A model generated the notes under the pieces. It was given only the letters and a program-made list of their open reading frames with translations, searched no databases and was not told the origin of the DNA. 64,000 nt of DNA, taken from NCBI RefSeq assembly GCF_004362665.1, contig NZ_SNXR01000011.1, positions 496,001 to 560,000 of the forward strand. Direction: 5' to 3'. This DNA comes from Flavobacterium dankookense. GTDB taxonomy: Bacteria > Bacteroidota > Bacteroidia > Flavobacteriales > Flavobacteriaceae. Within the stretch, counting starts at the first letter, position 1, and each line of letters starts with the position of its first letter. Shown one piece after another: positions 45,337 to 54,441 of the stretch. A program made the translations under genes and the position numbers.

Positions 45337-46302
45337 ATGAATTTCAATCTTCTTCTTGACAATCTTACAAATCCTGCACTGTTATTTTTTCTCTTAGGAA
45401 TTATTGCAGCAAGGCTTAAAAGTGATTTGGAAATTCCTTCCAACAGTTCTAAATTTATTTCACTCTATCTTTTATTTTCAATAGGTTTCAAAGGTGGTCA
45501 AGAGTTAGCACACAGCCATTTCACACTTGATATTGTATGGTCTATTATCTTCGGAATAGTAATAGCTTTATGCATTCCATTCTATTGTTTTTTTATTTTA
45601 AAAAGAAAGTTTAGCATTGATAATGCTGGGGCAATAGCCGCTTCATATGGTTCTGTAAGTGCTGTTACTTTTGTAACAGCAATAAGTTTTTTAGAAATCC
45701 AAAAAATTAATTTTGGTGGTCACATGGTTGCAGTAATGGCACTAATGGAGGCACCAGCTATCATTGTAGGGGTAATTTTGATGCGTTTATACAACAAAAC
45801 TAAAGATAGAAGTAAACAGACAAGTCTTTCATCTGTAGTCAGACATTCACTTACTAATGGAAGCGTACTACTTATTTTAGGAAGCCTATTAATTGGTTTC
45901 TTAGCAAGTGATCAACAAGCAATGGGAATCAAACCATTTACTACAGATATCTTCAAAGGATTTCTAGCAATTTTTTTATTGGATATGGGATTAGTAAGTG
46001 GCAAAAAATTAAACGATTTCCTCAAAAGTGGATGGTTTGCCACAGGATTTGCCCTAATAATTCCATTAATCAATGGTTCCATGATAGCATATCTAAGCCA
46101 ATTCATAACACCAGACATCGGAAACCGATTTATTTTTGCCATTTTAGCAGCGAGTGCTTCTTATATTGCGGTACCTGCTGCAATGAAGATTGTCGCACCG
46201 AAGGCAAATCCTGGTTTGTTCCTGCCTATGGCTTTAGCGGTTACTTTTCCATTAAATATAACTTTAGGTTTTCCAATTTATTTGGCAATAGTTTTGACGT
46301 AA
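45337..46302 (+). CDS. SbtA-type sodium-dependent bicarbonate permease
   Basis: 321 residues, about ten hydrophobic segments. SbtA-family traits can be seen: PALLFFLLGIIAARLKSDLE near 12, the YLLFSIGFKGGQELAHS motif near 45, AAIAASYGSVSAVTFVTAI-like sequence near 105 (here GAIAASYGSVSAVTFVTAI) and ASASYIAVPAAMKIVAPKAN near 275. In cyanobacteria it takes up bicarbonate with sodium. In heterotrophs it may feed carboxylases. It ends the icd-to-SbtA gene run; the next thousand bases hold no intact gene. Confidence 0.9.
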   Translation: MNFNLLLDNLTNPALLFFLLGIIAARLKSDLEIPSNSSKFISLYLLFSIGFKGGQELAHSHFTLDIVWSIIFGIVIALCIPFYCFFILKRKFSIDNAGAIAASYGSVSAVTFVTAISFLEIQKINFGGHMVAVMALMEAPAIIVGVILMRLYNKTKDRSKQTSLSSVVRHSLTNGSVLLILGSLLIGFLASDQQAMGIKPFTTDIFKGFLAIFLLDMGLVSGKKLNDFLKSGWFATGFALIIPLINGSMIAYLSQFITPDIGNRFIFAILAASASYIAVPAAMKIVAPKANPGLFLPMALAVTFPLNITLGFPIYLAIVLT

Positions 46303-46495
46303 AGAAAGAAAATTAGAAATTAAAATTAAAATTAATTAAATTATTTGTTGCCGAATGCAATGTGGCAGTAGCGAAAGTAGTGGTATCATTTTTTATTTAC
46401 TAATTGAGTTGTTTCCTATTGCTTTAATGGAAAAGCTTTTGCTTGAAATAGTCTTCATTTTGTAGTTTTTTTGTAGAAAATTGTCGTGTTAAACA

Positions 46496-46867
46496 TTAAG
46501 GAATCAGCCTTTTGTGATGCTTTTTAGTTTTCCCTGTCAATACATTATTAAAAACCTCGACAGTAATGTCTTTATCACCAGCGATTAATTTCTTTTCATT
46601 TCTAGAATTTTTTGCAATTAGTGAATCGAGGTGGCTATTTATTTTTCTAGCTTCTTCTGAGGAACCTTTTACTTTGTTGCATTCTTAAGACCATTTATCA
46701 GGATTTATATATTTGTTGGTGCTAAACTCAAAACGTTTAGCATTGACTGTAACTCTAGTATAGATTGGATAAAACCCTAAATTGTTGGCTTTTGCTCTCT
46801 TGATGTAGAAGAGAATTGATACTGATGTCTTTATTGTTGGTAACCTTTTTAGTTGTTATTAAATTTA
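46496..46867 (-). pseudogene. Tyrosine recombinase (phage-type integrase) N-terminal remnant
   Basis: On the minus strand one frame reads LPTIKTSVSILFYIKRAKAN, then LGFYPIYTRVTVNAKRFEFS and TNKYINPDKWS. After an in-frame TAA at 46685-46687 it continues with CNKVKGSSEEARKINSHL and VEVFNNVLTGK. This is the Arm DNA-binding start of a Bacteroidetes integrase. The core-binding and catalytic domains are missing: the frame ends at 46496 and I find no continuation. It is a dead fragment that marks past integration at the border of the defence genes. Confidence 0.75.
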
Positions 46868-46943
46868 ACTTCAATATGACTAATCCACAAGATGTACAGT
46901 TTTTAAACTGGTTATAAAGCCTTGTGAATACCAGTCTGAGATA

Positions 46944-46988
46944 AAAATCGGTTACCCAAGATTTGGATTGTTTAGGGTAACCGATTTT
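46944..46988 (-). terminator. Hairpin terminator on the minus strand
   Basis: AAAATCGGTTACCC and GGGTAACCGATTTT form a perfect 14-bp stem with a 17-base loop. Read on the minus strand it runs into TTTTTAT. It could end transcription from the 47335-47904 gene. A bidirectional or mobile-element role is the alternative. Confidence 0.6.
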
Positions 46989-47040
46989 ATCCCTTTAGGT
47001 TCACGAATAAATGAATAATTTGATATGTGATAAAAAAGAA

Positions 47041-47074
47041 AAAACCCTTAATATCATACGATTACAAGGGTTTT
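47041..47074. repeat. Hairpin AAAACCCTT/AAGGGTTTT
   Basis: A 9-bp perfect inverted repeat with a 16-base loop, next to the att-like sequence. Hairpins of this type are, from memory, common next to Bacteroidetes integration sites at tRNA genes. It could also be a weak terminator. Confidence 0.5.
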
Positions 47075-47094
47075 AAATCAATTTGCTTTCAAGC

Positions 47095-47109
47095 TGGCGG
47101 AGAAAGAGG
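47095..47109 (-). other. Candidate attachment-site remnant (tRNA-Ser 3' end-like)
   Basis: On the minus strand CCTCTTTCTCCGCCA resembles the 3' end of a serine tRNA (CTCTCTCTCCGCC type), a common integrase target. The rest of a tRNA is not present: the sequence just upstream does not form the T-arm. With the integrase fragment 230 bases away, I infer an att copy left by an integrated element. Confidence 0.4.
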
Positions 47110-47334
47110 CTCCGTAACCCTTATATTTTTATCAGTGTTTTCAATACTTCCCGAGAGGCAAACTTTGATAGGTGTACCTATAGGGTAACTAGTTTTTTAA
47201 ATGAAAAAATAATTTAGTAAAATTATAAAAAAAAATTGAGATGTGAAAGCTTTTTCGTAATTATAATTATTTTTTAAAATAATTATAATTGATGTTAATA
47301 TGATTGTTTTAAAAAATAATCATATCAAATTTTA

Positions 47335-47904
47335 TTAAATTTCAAAACTATGAATTCTAATGAAATTACTATCCGTTTTGTTACTTTTCAAATTTTTTCC
47401 ATTGTATTTAAATCTATTTTCAAGTAGAAGTAGTTCCTTGTGCTTTATAAAATTAAATTCTAGACGCTCTTTGCTAAAATCATCTAACATTACTTCGCAA
47501 GAGGCAATCTTTCCAACTTCTAAAGTTTCGATATATATTCCACTTGAAAGTACATTCAAATTTTCTGAAAAGGTAATATTGTAGATAGGGAAGAGGGTAG
47601 CATTCTTTAAATTAGCAACCCATATTTTCTCTTTTTTTCCATCAAACCAAAGATCGATTTGATTGGATGAATTTTCAGTAACACCTGAGATCACATTACC
47701 TCTTAAATCAAGAAATGAAGTAGTGCTTTCCAATCGTAATTTTGGATAAAAGAATGGGTCTAATAACGCTTGATGCAATGGTTGATTCATTCTAGAAGCA
47801 ATGCTACTATAATACTCCATTTCGATGGGCGTTAAAACTACTTTCTTTAAAGTCCATAGTTCTCCAAAAACATTGATTTTAAGTTTCTTTTTGGTTATGG
47901 ACAT
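47335..47904 (-). CDS. Hypothetical protein at the edge of the defence island
   Basis: 189 residues, with no signal peptide or membrane segment. The N-terminus is MSITKKKLKINVFGELWTLK, and later parts are beta-rich (GNVISGVTENSSNQIDLWFD, KIWVANLKNATLFPIYNITF). I do not recognise the family. It is the last minus-strand gene before the integrase remnant and lies 369 bases downstream of the AAA+ ATPase gene. It may be a passenger or a component of the same accessory unit; nothing in the sequence shows which. Confidence 0.6.
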   Translation of the reverse strand: MSITKKKLKINVFGELWTLKKVVLTPIEMEYYSSIASRMNQPLHQALLDPFFYPKLRLESTTSFLDLRGNVISGVTENSSNQIDLWFDGKKEKIWVANLKNATLFPIYNITFSENLNVLSSGIYIETLEVGKIASCEVMLDDFSKERLEFNFIKHKELLLLENRFKYNGKNLKSNKTDSNFIRIHSFEI

Positions 47905-48273
47905 TTGGGGTAATTTATAATTTATTCAAAAATATAAAAATTAGAAGAAAGGTATCGGTATTGAAGAGTATATGTTTTTATAAAAAAAGTGTCATTAAAT
48001 TTCTTTGAATCAATGCAAAAAAAGTTGTCAATTAAATAAAAACTATTTCTTAATCATAAAATGAATATAGCCTTATTACTCAAGCACAAAGATTTTTATA
48101 AGTGCAACAATATTGAGGTTGAAGAATTTAATAAGTACCTCATAACAATTTTACACTTTCTACGATGTTTCTTTTGTAAAGTTTTAAATATTTGATTTTG
48201 TTCTTCAAAGAATGATAGCTATGAGCAAAAGAAATCTGAGAATGATTTTAATAACAATAAGTTTTCAGAATAA
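47905..48273. other. Gap downstream of the AAA+ ATPase gene
   Basis: 369 AT-rich bases. The only candidate is a plus-strand reading frame at 48061-48195 (44 codons, starting MNIALLLKHKDFYKCNNIEV). It has no convincing ribosome site and no known match, so I do not call it a gene. No hairpin terminator is obvious. Confidence 0.4.
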
Positions 48274-49935
48274 TTAAAAGCCAATTTTATTAGTTAAATT
48301 ATTGTTACCCCATTTTTCATTTTCACAGAAATAATAAATTTGATCAAACGAAACAGTACTCCCAAGAACAGCGTCTTCCATTATGCATTTTCTTGAAATA
48401 TTTTCCATTTCACCTCCTGAAAAATTAAAATTTGTTGCTAAACTAATTGCTTGTTTGTTAGATAAAATTGGAATCTTGCTTTTCCATATTTTAGCAGCAT
48501 TTTCATTACTTGGTTTTTCAAACTTTATTTTGAATAAAAATCTTCTTTCAAATGCGGCATCTATATTGTCTACTAAATTAGAAGTAGCAAAAAGAATTCC
48601 ATTAAAGTCCTCAAGTTCTTCTAATAAGATGTTTTGAATTGCATTTTCAGTATCGGCTACAGATGAGGAACCTGCTGCTTTACGTTTTCCAATTATAGCA
48701 TCTGCTTCATTGAAAAGTAATATCGGACAAATCTTTTCTCTGTCTTTGATTTCATAATAATCAGTAAATACTTTTTTGATCAATTTTTGACTTTCTCCAA
48801 ACCACATCGATTTAGTTTCTGATATTTCTACTTTAAAAACAGGTCTGTTGAATTGTTTTGCAATTTGATAGACACTTTCGGTTTTACCTGTTCCAGGAGC
48901 ACCATACAATAATGAGGTCATTCCAATTGGTAAGTTTGAATTACTTAACCTTTTTTGTAAATTAGTAAAACTTTTGTGAGACATACTTTTTAATATAGTA
49001 TTTAATTGTACTTGTTCAGAGGAATTGTAAAAAAGTTTGGTTTTCTGAATTTTATCTGGATATAATAGCTTCTCACTTTTATTTTCCTTAAAACCAATTT
49101 TAATACCTTCAAGTTCTTCTAACATTTTTAGTGCTTTCTGAGTTAATTGAATTTTATGTTTATCTCCAAATTGAGTCTTGTTTTTTTCAACTAAATCCAA
49201 TTGATTAAGCTTTGTTTTGCCTTCCAAAAAATCAGAAATATATTGATAGCTATCTCTATTTCTATTGGTAAAGTCGTCTACAGTTCCTTGTAAGCTAGAT
49301 CTGAAATTATTTTCTCCAGCAGCAATGACATCAATAATAACATCAAAAAAAACAAATGAATCAATTAGTTTTAAATTCTCTTGAGCAAAATTCACTAGTT
49401 TATATTTGCTATAATCTTCAATTAAGTTTCTTAAATTATACAAGAAAAAATGATATTCAATTTCTCTGTTGTCTTTTTGTTTGCTAAGCTTATCAAGATC
49501 TCCTAAAAATTCGATAAAAGAATCTTCTTTTGCAGGAATTTCAATTAAACATTCAGGTATCGGATTGTTACTAATGATGAATTTTAGAAGTTCTGGATTT
49601 GTATGATAATCTTCTGCAGCCATTCTATGGTGCTCTTTTCTTAATAGAATATTCTTGTTAACTAGCAAGTTAATATCTAAAGTGTATTGTAAAAACTCGA
49701 TTTTTTCGAGATTAAAATATTTAATAACCTCAATTAATTCTATTTCATCAATACATGATAAACTTAAAAAACTTGATAGTATAATAGCTTGAATTTCATT
49801 TACTTTAAAATAGTTCTCAACTACTTTTATTTCATCTTTTACTACTTCATACTGATCAATTTTTAGCTTAGTATCTTTTGATGTTGCATGAACTTTTTCG
49901 ATTGCTTTTAGGATGGTTAATTTTTTTGTTTCCAT
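48274..49935 (-). CDS. AAA+ ATPase (classical AAA type)
   Basis: 553 residues. The N-terminal 320 residues are helical and unassigned. The AAA core follows: Walker A LLYGAPGTGKTESVYQIAKQ near 340-358, Walker B-like ILLFNEADAIIGKR near 405-418, sensor 1 in ILFATSNLVDN and the Arg finger region FERRFLFKIKFEKP near 460. The Walker B has Asn in place of Asp (FNEAD) but keeps the catalytic Glu. From memory this variant is common in this bacterial subfamily. It is the last gene of the WYL-exonuclease-DUF262 unit, 63 bases after the second DUF262 gene. A motor or remodelling role in defence is inferred from context. Confidence 0.85.
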   Translation of the reverse strand: METKKLTILKAIEKVHATSKDTKLKIDQYEVVKDEIKVVENYFKVNEIQAIILSSFLSLSCIDEIELIEVIKYFNLEKIEFLQYTLDINLLVNKNILLRKEHHRMAAEDYHTNPELLKFIISNNPIPECLIEIPAKEDSFIEFLGDLDKLSKQKDNREIEYHFFLYNLRNLIEDYSKYKLVNFAQENLKLIDSFVFFDVIIDVIAAGENNFRSSLQGTVDDFTNRNRDSYQYISDFLEGKTKLNQLDLVEKNKTQFGDKHKIQLTQKALKMLEELEGIKIGFKENKSEKLLYPDKIQKTKLFYNSSEQVQLNTILKSMSHKSFTNLQKRLSNSNLPIGMTSLLYGAPGTGKTESVYQIAKQFNRPVFKVEISETKSMWFGESQKLIKKVFTDYYEIKDREKICPILLFNEADAIIGKRKAAGSSSVADTENAIQNILLEELEDFNGILFATSNLVDNIDAAFERRFLFKIKFEKPSNENAAKIWKSKIPILSNKQAISLATNFNFSGGEMENISRKCIMEDAVLGSTVSFDQIYYFCENEKWGNNNLTNKIGF

Positions 49936-49998
49936 GTTTTATGATTTACTATGGAACAAAATTAAAACGACACACTGTCAAGGTGTGTCGTTGATATG

Positions 49999-52266
49999 TT
50001 AATTTATAATTGCAGTATTAAAAAATGACTTAATTATATCTTCTCGATTTTTAATAAAACTCTCTTTCCCAATTTCGTCTTCTGGCTTAATATTTTTCCA
50101 ATTATTCCAGCCTGTATTTTCAAAATTGTCATGTGTTTTTATTGATTTGTCATAATAGCCTTTCGTCCATATAAATTGATTGCCAATCATAGAATGATCC
50201 TTTTTTCGGTCGAATAAATCAAAAACAATTTCAAAGTCTATTTGCTTTCTTTCATGTATAGCTAACAGGCAATACCATAAGTAACCATTCCAATGATAAA
50301 ACCCATTGTTATTGACAGAATTAAACTTATTTTCTAAATTGGAATTAAATTGATTAAAGTCAATTTCGTTCTCAAAATTAAGGTCAGTTTCAAAAAACAC
50401 TTTGGAAGATTGGGAAAAAATATTTCTCACGTACGTTTTTAATAATGATTCCATTTCGACATTATCGTTCAATAATTCCCCCATAACAAAATAAAACCAA
50501 TTTTGATATATCAAAGCAGTATGCTTTTTATGCCATCTCCTATATTCGAAATATTCTCTACCGAGAGACCATGTTCCCACCCATAAATGGTTTTGCCTGT
50601 TGAATCTAATACCTAGGATATTAAAATACCTATTTGGTATCACTTTAATATAGCAATCATAACATTGACGCAGCCTTTCTATATCCAAAGACCGAAGATA
50701 TTCCAAATCATCACTTGTAAGGTTTATGTTTGGAAATTCTTTATTTAGACTTATAGCATTATTCGGTATCCCTACTTTTCTTTTTAAGAAAACCTGAAAC
50801 AAAAAGCTTAAATCACCCATAAAGCCTAAATCATCTTCCCAAAACTCAATCAATTCCTTATTTTGTTTCTTTAACCCAAGCTTAAGTAACTCCTCGGTAC
50901 TGAACCAAATGGACAACGAAACGTTAGCAATCTGTTTAAAGTTTTGCTTGTTTTGTTCTGTATCATATATCAAAAGTTCATCTGTTGTTTCTGAAAATTC
51001 AATAATCTCCAGGACATGACGCCAGTCAACATAATTAACTTTCCTTTCTGGCCATAGATTGTCAAAATAATTTTTGCGGATCCTTCTCAAAAACTGTTCA
51101 ACCTCCGCTTCCTCACTGCTTACTTTTGAAATAAAGCTGAGTAGCGGTAGAATAACATCTTTTATCCGATTCTGTGAAATGGAACGTATATCGACTATGT
51201 TTTTTAGCACTTTCTCATTCTCATTATCTTTAGTTATGAATTGCAGTTGCTTTTGAATTTTGGGTTTCTCAATGAGTTTTAAAAATTTTTGAAATCCTTT
51301 AAACAAAACATCTATTTCTGACAATAACTTATCATTTACGTTATCCTTTAAAATACGTTTTGATAGTTTAACCAAATCAATATCCTCCTGTTTTTCAATG
51401 ATTTGCAAACACCACATCATAAAATCATTAACCCCTTTGTCTGCCGTCGATTCTTTCCCGATTATCCTATTTTTCCAAAAGAAAGTTTCGCGTTCTTCCC
51501 ATTCTTTTGCAAAGCGGTCATTGGTAATGGTTCCTAATAAAATTGGCTTGATGTTTTCCATTGTAGTCAGGCCTTTTCCAGTTGTGTTGATAATGACAAA
51601 CCTTTCCTCTCCGTGTTTCCTGTCTTCAACATCAAAATACTGAATTTTCAAATCATTAAGAACAAATTTCGAAAATAAATCAATTTCAGTTGTGCTTTTC
51701 CCAATTAATTTATCTTCTATTGTTTTTAGTGCTTCCTTAAAACTCTGAATTGTCGGATCCAAATAATATTCATTAAAATGCCACGGTTGCTTTTCAATGT
51801 CCTTTACCTTCAAACTAGTATCTTTAATAAAAAACTCATTTACCAAATCCCTAAGAAAAAAAACGCTACTTTCCCTGATAGAATATTGTAAATAAGGTTC
51901 ATTATCGTCATTTTGTTCAAATTCCGAAATTAGGCATTTTTTTAAAAATGATTTTTCAGTACCCGCCATCCTTGCTAACATTCCGATCAATAAGTAAATC
52001 GTTGTAAGCCGCTGTTGCCCATCTGTGAGGTTAATGTGATTAATCGGGTTTTCATAGACATCTATTTTTCCCAAAATTATCTTACCCTTATTCTGCTCTT
52101 CCAATAACGTATCGATAAATCCTTCGACGATGTTAGAGTCTTTTCTTTCTCCATATTGTTTGTTACCCCAGCAATAGTCTCTTTGAAAATCAGGTATAAC
52201 TATTTTTCTATCATCGGTAGAAAATAGTTCCTTTATAGAATATTCGTCGTTTTTAATTGAGCCCAT
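49999..52266 (-). CDS. DUF262 protein without HNH part (GmrS-like)
   Basis: 755 residues. I start at 52266 (MGSIKNDEYSIKELFSTDDR), which overlaps the preceding stop by 14 bases; the longer frame from 52377 lies inside the neighbour. The DUF262 ParB/Srx-like core shows VIPDFQRDYCWG near 23-34 and the catalytic-type LTDGQQRLTTIYLLIG near 80-95. No DUF1524 HNH motif can be found in the C-terminal half. In GmrSD-type IV restriction systems the DUF262 part uses nucleotide to sense modified DNA and the DUF1524 part cuts. Here the neighbour carries the nuclease and this one may be the sensing partner. Confidence 0.8.
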   Translation of the reverse strand: MGSIKNDEYSIKELFSTDDRKIVIPDFQRDYCWGNKQYGERKDSNIVEGFIDTLLEEQNKGKIILGKIDVYENPINHINLTDGQQRLTTIYLLIGMLARMAGTEKSFLKKCLISEFEQNDDNEPYLQYSIRESSVFFLRDLVNEFFIKDTSLKVKDIEKQPWHFNEYYLDPTIQSFKEALKTIEDKLIGKSTTEIDLFSKFVLNDLKIQYFDVEDRKHGEERFVIINTTGKGLTTMENIKPILLGTITNDRFAKEWEERETFFWKNRIIGKESTADKGVNDFMMWCLQIIEKQEDIDLVKLSKRILKDNVNDKLLSEIDVLFKGFQKFLKLIEKPKIQKQLQFITKDNENEKVLKNIVDIRSISQNRIKDVILPLLSFISKVSSEEAEVEQFLRRIRKNYFDNLWPERKVNYVDWRHVLEIIEFSETTDELLIYDTEQNKQNFKQIANVSLSIWFSTEELLKLGLKKQNKELIEFWEDDLGFMGDLSFLFQVFLKRKVGIPNNAISLNKEFPNINLTSDDLEYLRSLDIERLRQCYDCYIKVIPNRYFNILGIRFNRQNHLWVGTWSLGREYFEYRRWHKKHTALIYQNWFYFVMGELLNDNVEMESLLKTYVRNIFSQSSKVFFETDLNFENEIDFNQFNSNLENKFNSVNNNGFYHWNGYLWYCLLAIHERKQIDFEIVFDLFDRKKDHSMIGNQFIWTKGYYDKSIKTHDNFENTGWNNWKNIKPEDEIGKESFIKNREDIIKSFFNTAIIN

Positions 52267-53953
52267 AAATCGTCTTGATGTTAGAAATAATTGTTTTTTT
52301 GTTTTTAAGGATGCTTTCGGCATTCCATTCACTCGATGCAAATATTGAGAAGGTGTGTAATAAACTTTTACTTTCAAACTTCAAATCGCTATTGGTTTCA
52401 AAATAAGTTTGTTTTTTAGCTTCAAATGGTTTTGCTCCAAAAGAAGAGTTGTCACTTCCATAAAGGAGCACTAAATTGCCAATAGAATGTTCTGAATCAT
52501 TTTCGTCCATTTTATCACGGTTCAGCCAATGAGGGCCAATGGGTTCTATAAGACCTAAATCAGTATCAACTCCATCTCTGTAATTTTCTCCATCTTTATG
52601 ATATGCTTTTGATTTGGGGTGGATATGCTCTAATGAACGATTGTTCCAAATATTAAAATTGAATTTCCTTTTTAATATGGTGTCTTGCATTACATTTAGA
52701 AGTAATAAGAACCTAAATGCGAATTCATTTCCTTCTCTATTGTATACAAACTTTTTACTAATTAAATCTATGGACTGTTTTGCCTTAACTATCCTAAGTT
52801 CAATTTCACCGTCTTTATCCATAGTTCGATTACTGATTTCAAGATGGGTGGCGTTTACTAAGGCATACATGGCATATTCTTTCTGTTTTTCTATTTCTTT
52901 TTCGGTTAAGAAATAGGTTATTGCTTTTTCCTTATCCGTTGCTGTCTTTAAGGAGATGCCTAAATAATTGTATGATACCGGATTATTATATAAATCTTCA
53001 AAGGACTTTTGCAGCTTCCGTAGCTCTTCGAATGTTTTTTTTGCACTAACGTTATCTACTATGAATTTTGTTTTGAAGTTGTCAAAATCAAATTTCTTAC
53101 TATCATCACCTAACTTTAAGTTCCAATGAGATACAAGCAGAAAAAATAACGGATGCCTGTTTTCCGTGCCAAAATATTTTTTTACTTCTTCATCATTCCA
53201 CCAGTATAACCATTTGTCCCAATTATGAGCCAACCGGTTTCGGTCTTCATTAATTTTCCATTCTATACCAATCAACTCTTCATCAGAATACTGTTGTGTT
53301 TTCTTGTTTCGCGAAGATTTAATCAATAAGTCAGATTTTATCAATTCCTCGTCTTTCATTACCGCTTTCAATCCGTTCAGTGAAATGAAAGTTGTAATTG
53401 CTTTGTTTTCTTCAATTATATTGTATAATAGGCAAACCTGGTTTTTCAAAAACTGTATAAATTTTTCTTTATCATCTATTGCACTGAAGTCTTCCTTTAG
53501 TTTTTTCAAAGCCATTTTAAAATAGAAAATATCTTGGGTGTCTTCATCTTCAATTTTTAATTGCTCAGCGTTTTCCAAAAGAAGATTGTTTAGGTAATTA
53601 TCTGAATCCTTACGGACATCATATACAAGCTTAAAATTAATTGACTTTAAATATTCAATTTCACCAAGAGCGACAAATAATAGATATAAGGTTGTTGTTC
53701 GCTGCTGTCCATCAACTAAGATAATTTGATTATTTTTTTCGACAGCCGTGACCGCCTCGATAAAGTACTTTTGGCTGACATCCCGATTGAATGCGTCAAT
53801 GAGGCTTTTAGAAAAATAATCTAACGAAGACCCTTTTGAAAAATCGCTATTTGGAACTCCCCATTTGTATCCTCTTTGATAATTTGGAATCACAAAATCC
53901 CTTTTTTTAAAGTAATTGTCAATGTTTAAAATGTTGTCTGATAATTCACCCAT
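52253..53953 (-). CDS. DUF262-DUF1524 fusion (GmrSD-like type IV restriction nuclease)
   Basis: 566 residues. The DUF262 core has FVIPNYQRGYKWG near 20-32 and LVDGQQRTTTLYLLF near 79-93. The C-terminal DUF1524 has the His-Me/HNH motif LEHIHPKSKAYH near 440, with IGNLVLLYG and NSSFGAKPFEAKK following as the conserved tail. This is the GmrSD layout, which cuts DNA with modified cytosines, for example phage T4-like DNA. It starts 12 bases after the exonuclease gene and overlaps the second DUF262 gene. BrxU, the GmrSD homologue tied to BREX loci, is a close parallel for the context. Confidence 0.87.
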   Translation of the reverse strand: MGELSDNILNIDNYFKKRDFVIPNYQRGYKWGVPNSDFSKGSSLDYFSKSLIDAFNRDVSQKYFIEAVTAVEKNNQIILVDGQQRTTTLYLLFVALGEIEYLKSINFKLVYDVRKDSDNYLNNLLLENAEQLKIEDEDTQDIFYFKMALKKLKEDFSAIDDKEKFIQFLKNQVCLLYNIIEENKAITTFISLNGLKAVMKDEELIKSDLLIKSSRNKKTQQYSDEELIGIEWKINEDRNRLAHNWDKWLYWWNDEEVKKYFGTENRHPLFFLLVSHWNLKLGDDSKKFDFDNFKTKFIVDNVSAKKTFEELRKLQKSFEDLYNNPVSYNYLGISLKTATDKEKAITYFLTEKEIEKQKEYAMYALVNATHLEISNRTMDKDGEIELRIVKAKQSIDLISKKFVYNREGNEFAFRFLLLLNVMQDTILKRKFNFNIWNNRSLEHIHPKSKAYHKDGENYRDGVDTDLGLIEPIGPHWLNRDKMDENDSEHSIGNLVLLYGSDNSSFGAKPFEAKKQTYFETNSDLKFESKSLLHTFSIFASSEWNAESILKNKKTIISNIKTIYGLN

Positions 53954-53965
53954 AGTAATGTTTTT

Positions 53966-54439
53966 TTATTTTTTAAGATGCATTAGAAATAGCGCTGCAC
54001 AAGCCCTAGCATCGCTCAGTGCATCGTGGTGATTTAATGGAATTTTGTGTTCTTTGCATAAATCAGCTAGGTTGGATTTGTACATTTTATAAGTACAAAA
54101 CTTGTTGTATTCAGGTGTTGATAAACCATAATACTCTAAAGTATTGGATAATACTGGAAAGTCAAAACTAAAACCATTGTGTGCAATTACATTTTGATTT
54201 GTAATAAAAGGTTCAATTTGATGCCAAACTGCCGCAAAAGTAGGAGCATGCCTAGTATCGCTTGCACTGATGCCGTGAATATCTGTAAAGCGACTCCAGT
54301 AATAATTATTGGGTGGTTGCACTAAAATATCCAACTCGTTTGTGATGATGCCGTTTTCCACTCTGATTAATCCTACTTGGCAAATGCTCCATCGGTAGCC
54401 TTGGGCCGTTTCAAAATCTATTGCGGTGAATGTTTTCAT
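53966..54439 (-). CDS. DnaQ-like 3'-5' exonuclease (DEDDh)
   Basis: 157 residues, a stand-alone exonuclease domain. All DEDDh residues are visible: Asp7 and Glu9 in FTAIDFETAQG, Asp in NGFSFDFPVL near 105, and His and Asp in HHDALSDARACAALF near 138-143. It removes nucleotides from 3' ends. The start lies 2 bases after the WYL gene, and the DUF262 gene follows by 12 bases. The WYL-exonuclease pair recurs in Bacteroidetes genomes as I remember it. A part in degrading invader DNA is likely, but a repair role cannot be excluded. Confidence 0.9.
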   Translation of the reverse strand: MKTFTAIDFETAQGYRWSICQVGLIRVENGIITNELDILVQPPNNYYWSRFTDIHGISASDTRHAPTFAAVWHQIEPFITNQNVIAHNGFSFDFPVLSNTLEYYGLSTPEYNKFCTYKMYKSNLADLCKEHKIPLNHHDALSDARACAALFLMHLKK

Positions 54440-54441
54440 AA

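Larger units (their letters stand above)
46303..47334. other. Gene-free boundary region of the defence island
   Basis: 1032 bases with no intact gene. It contains an integrase remnant on the minus strand (46496-46867), a minus-strand hairpin terminator (46944-46988), a hairpin at 47041-47074 and an att-like sequence at 47095-47109. A GTAACCC/GGGTAAC pair near 47114 and 47184 may be a further loose repeat. This is the likely edge of a mobile element. Confidence 0.7.

Noticed and set aside
47095..47109. Complete tRNA-Ser gene on the minus strand
   Set aside because: Only the last 15 bases fit. No cloverleaf can be formed with the upstream sequence.
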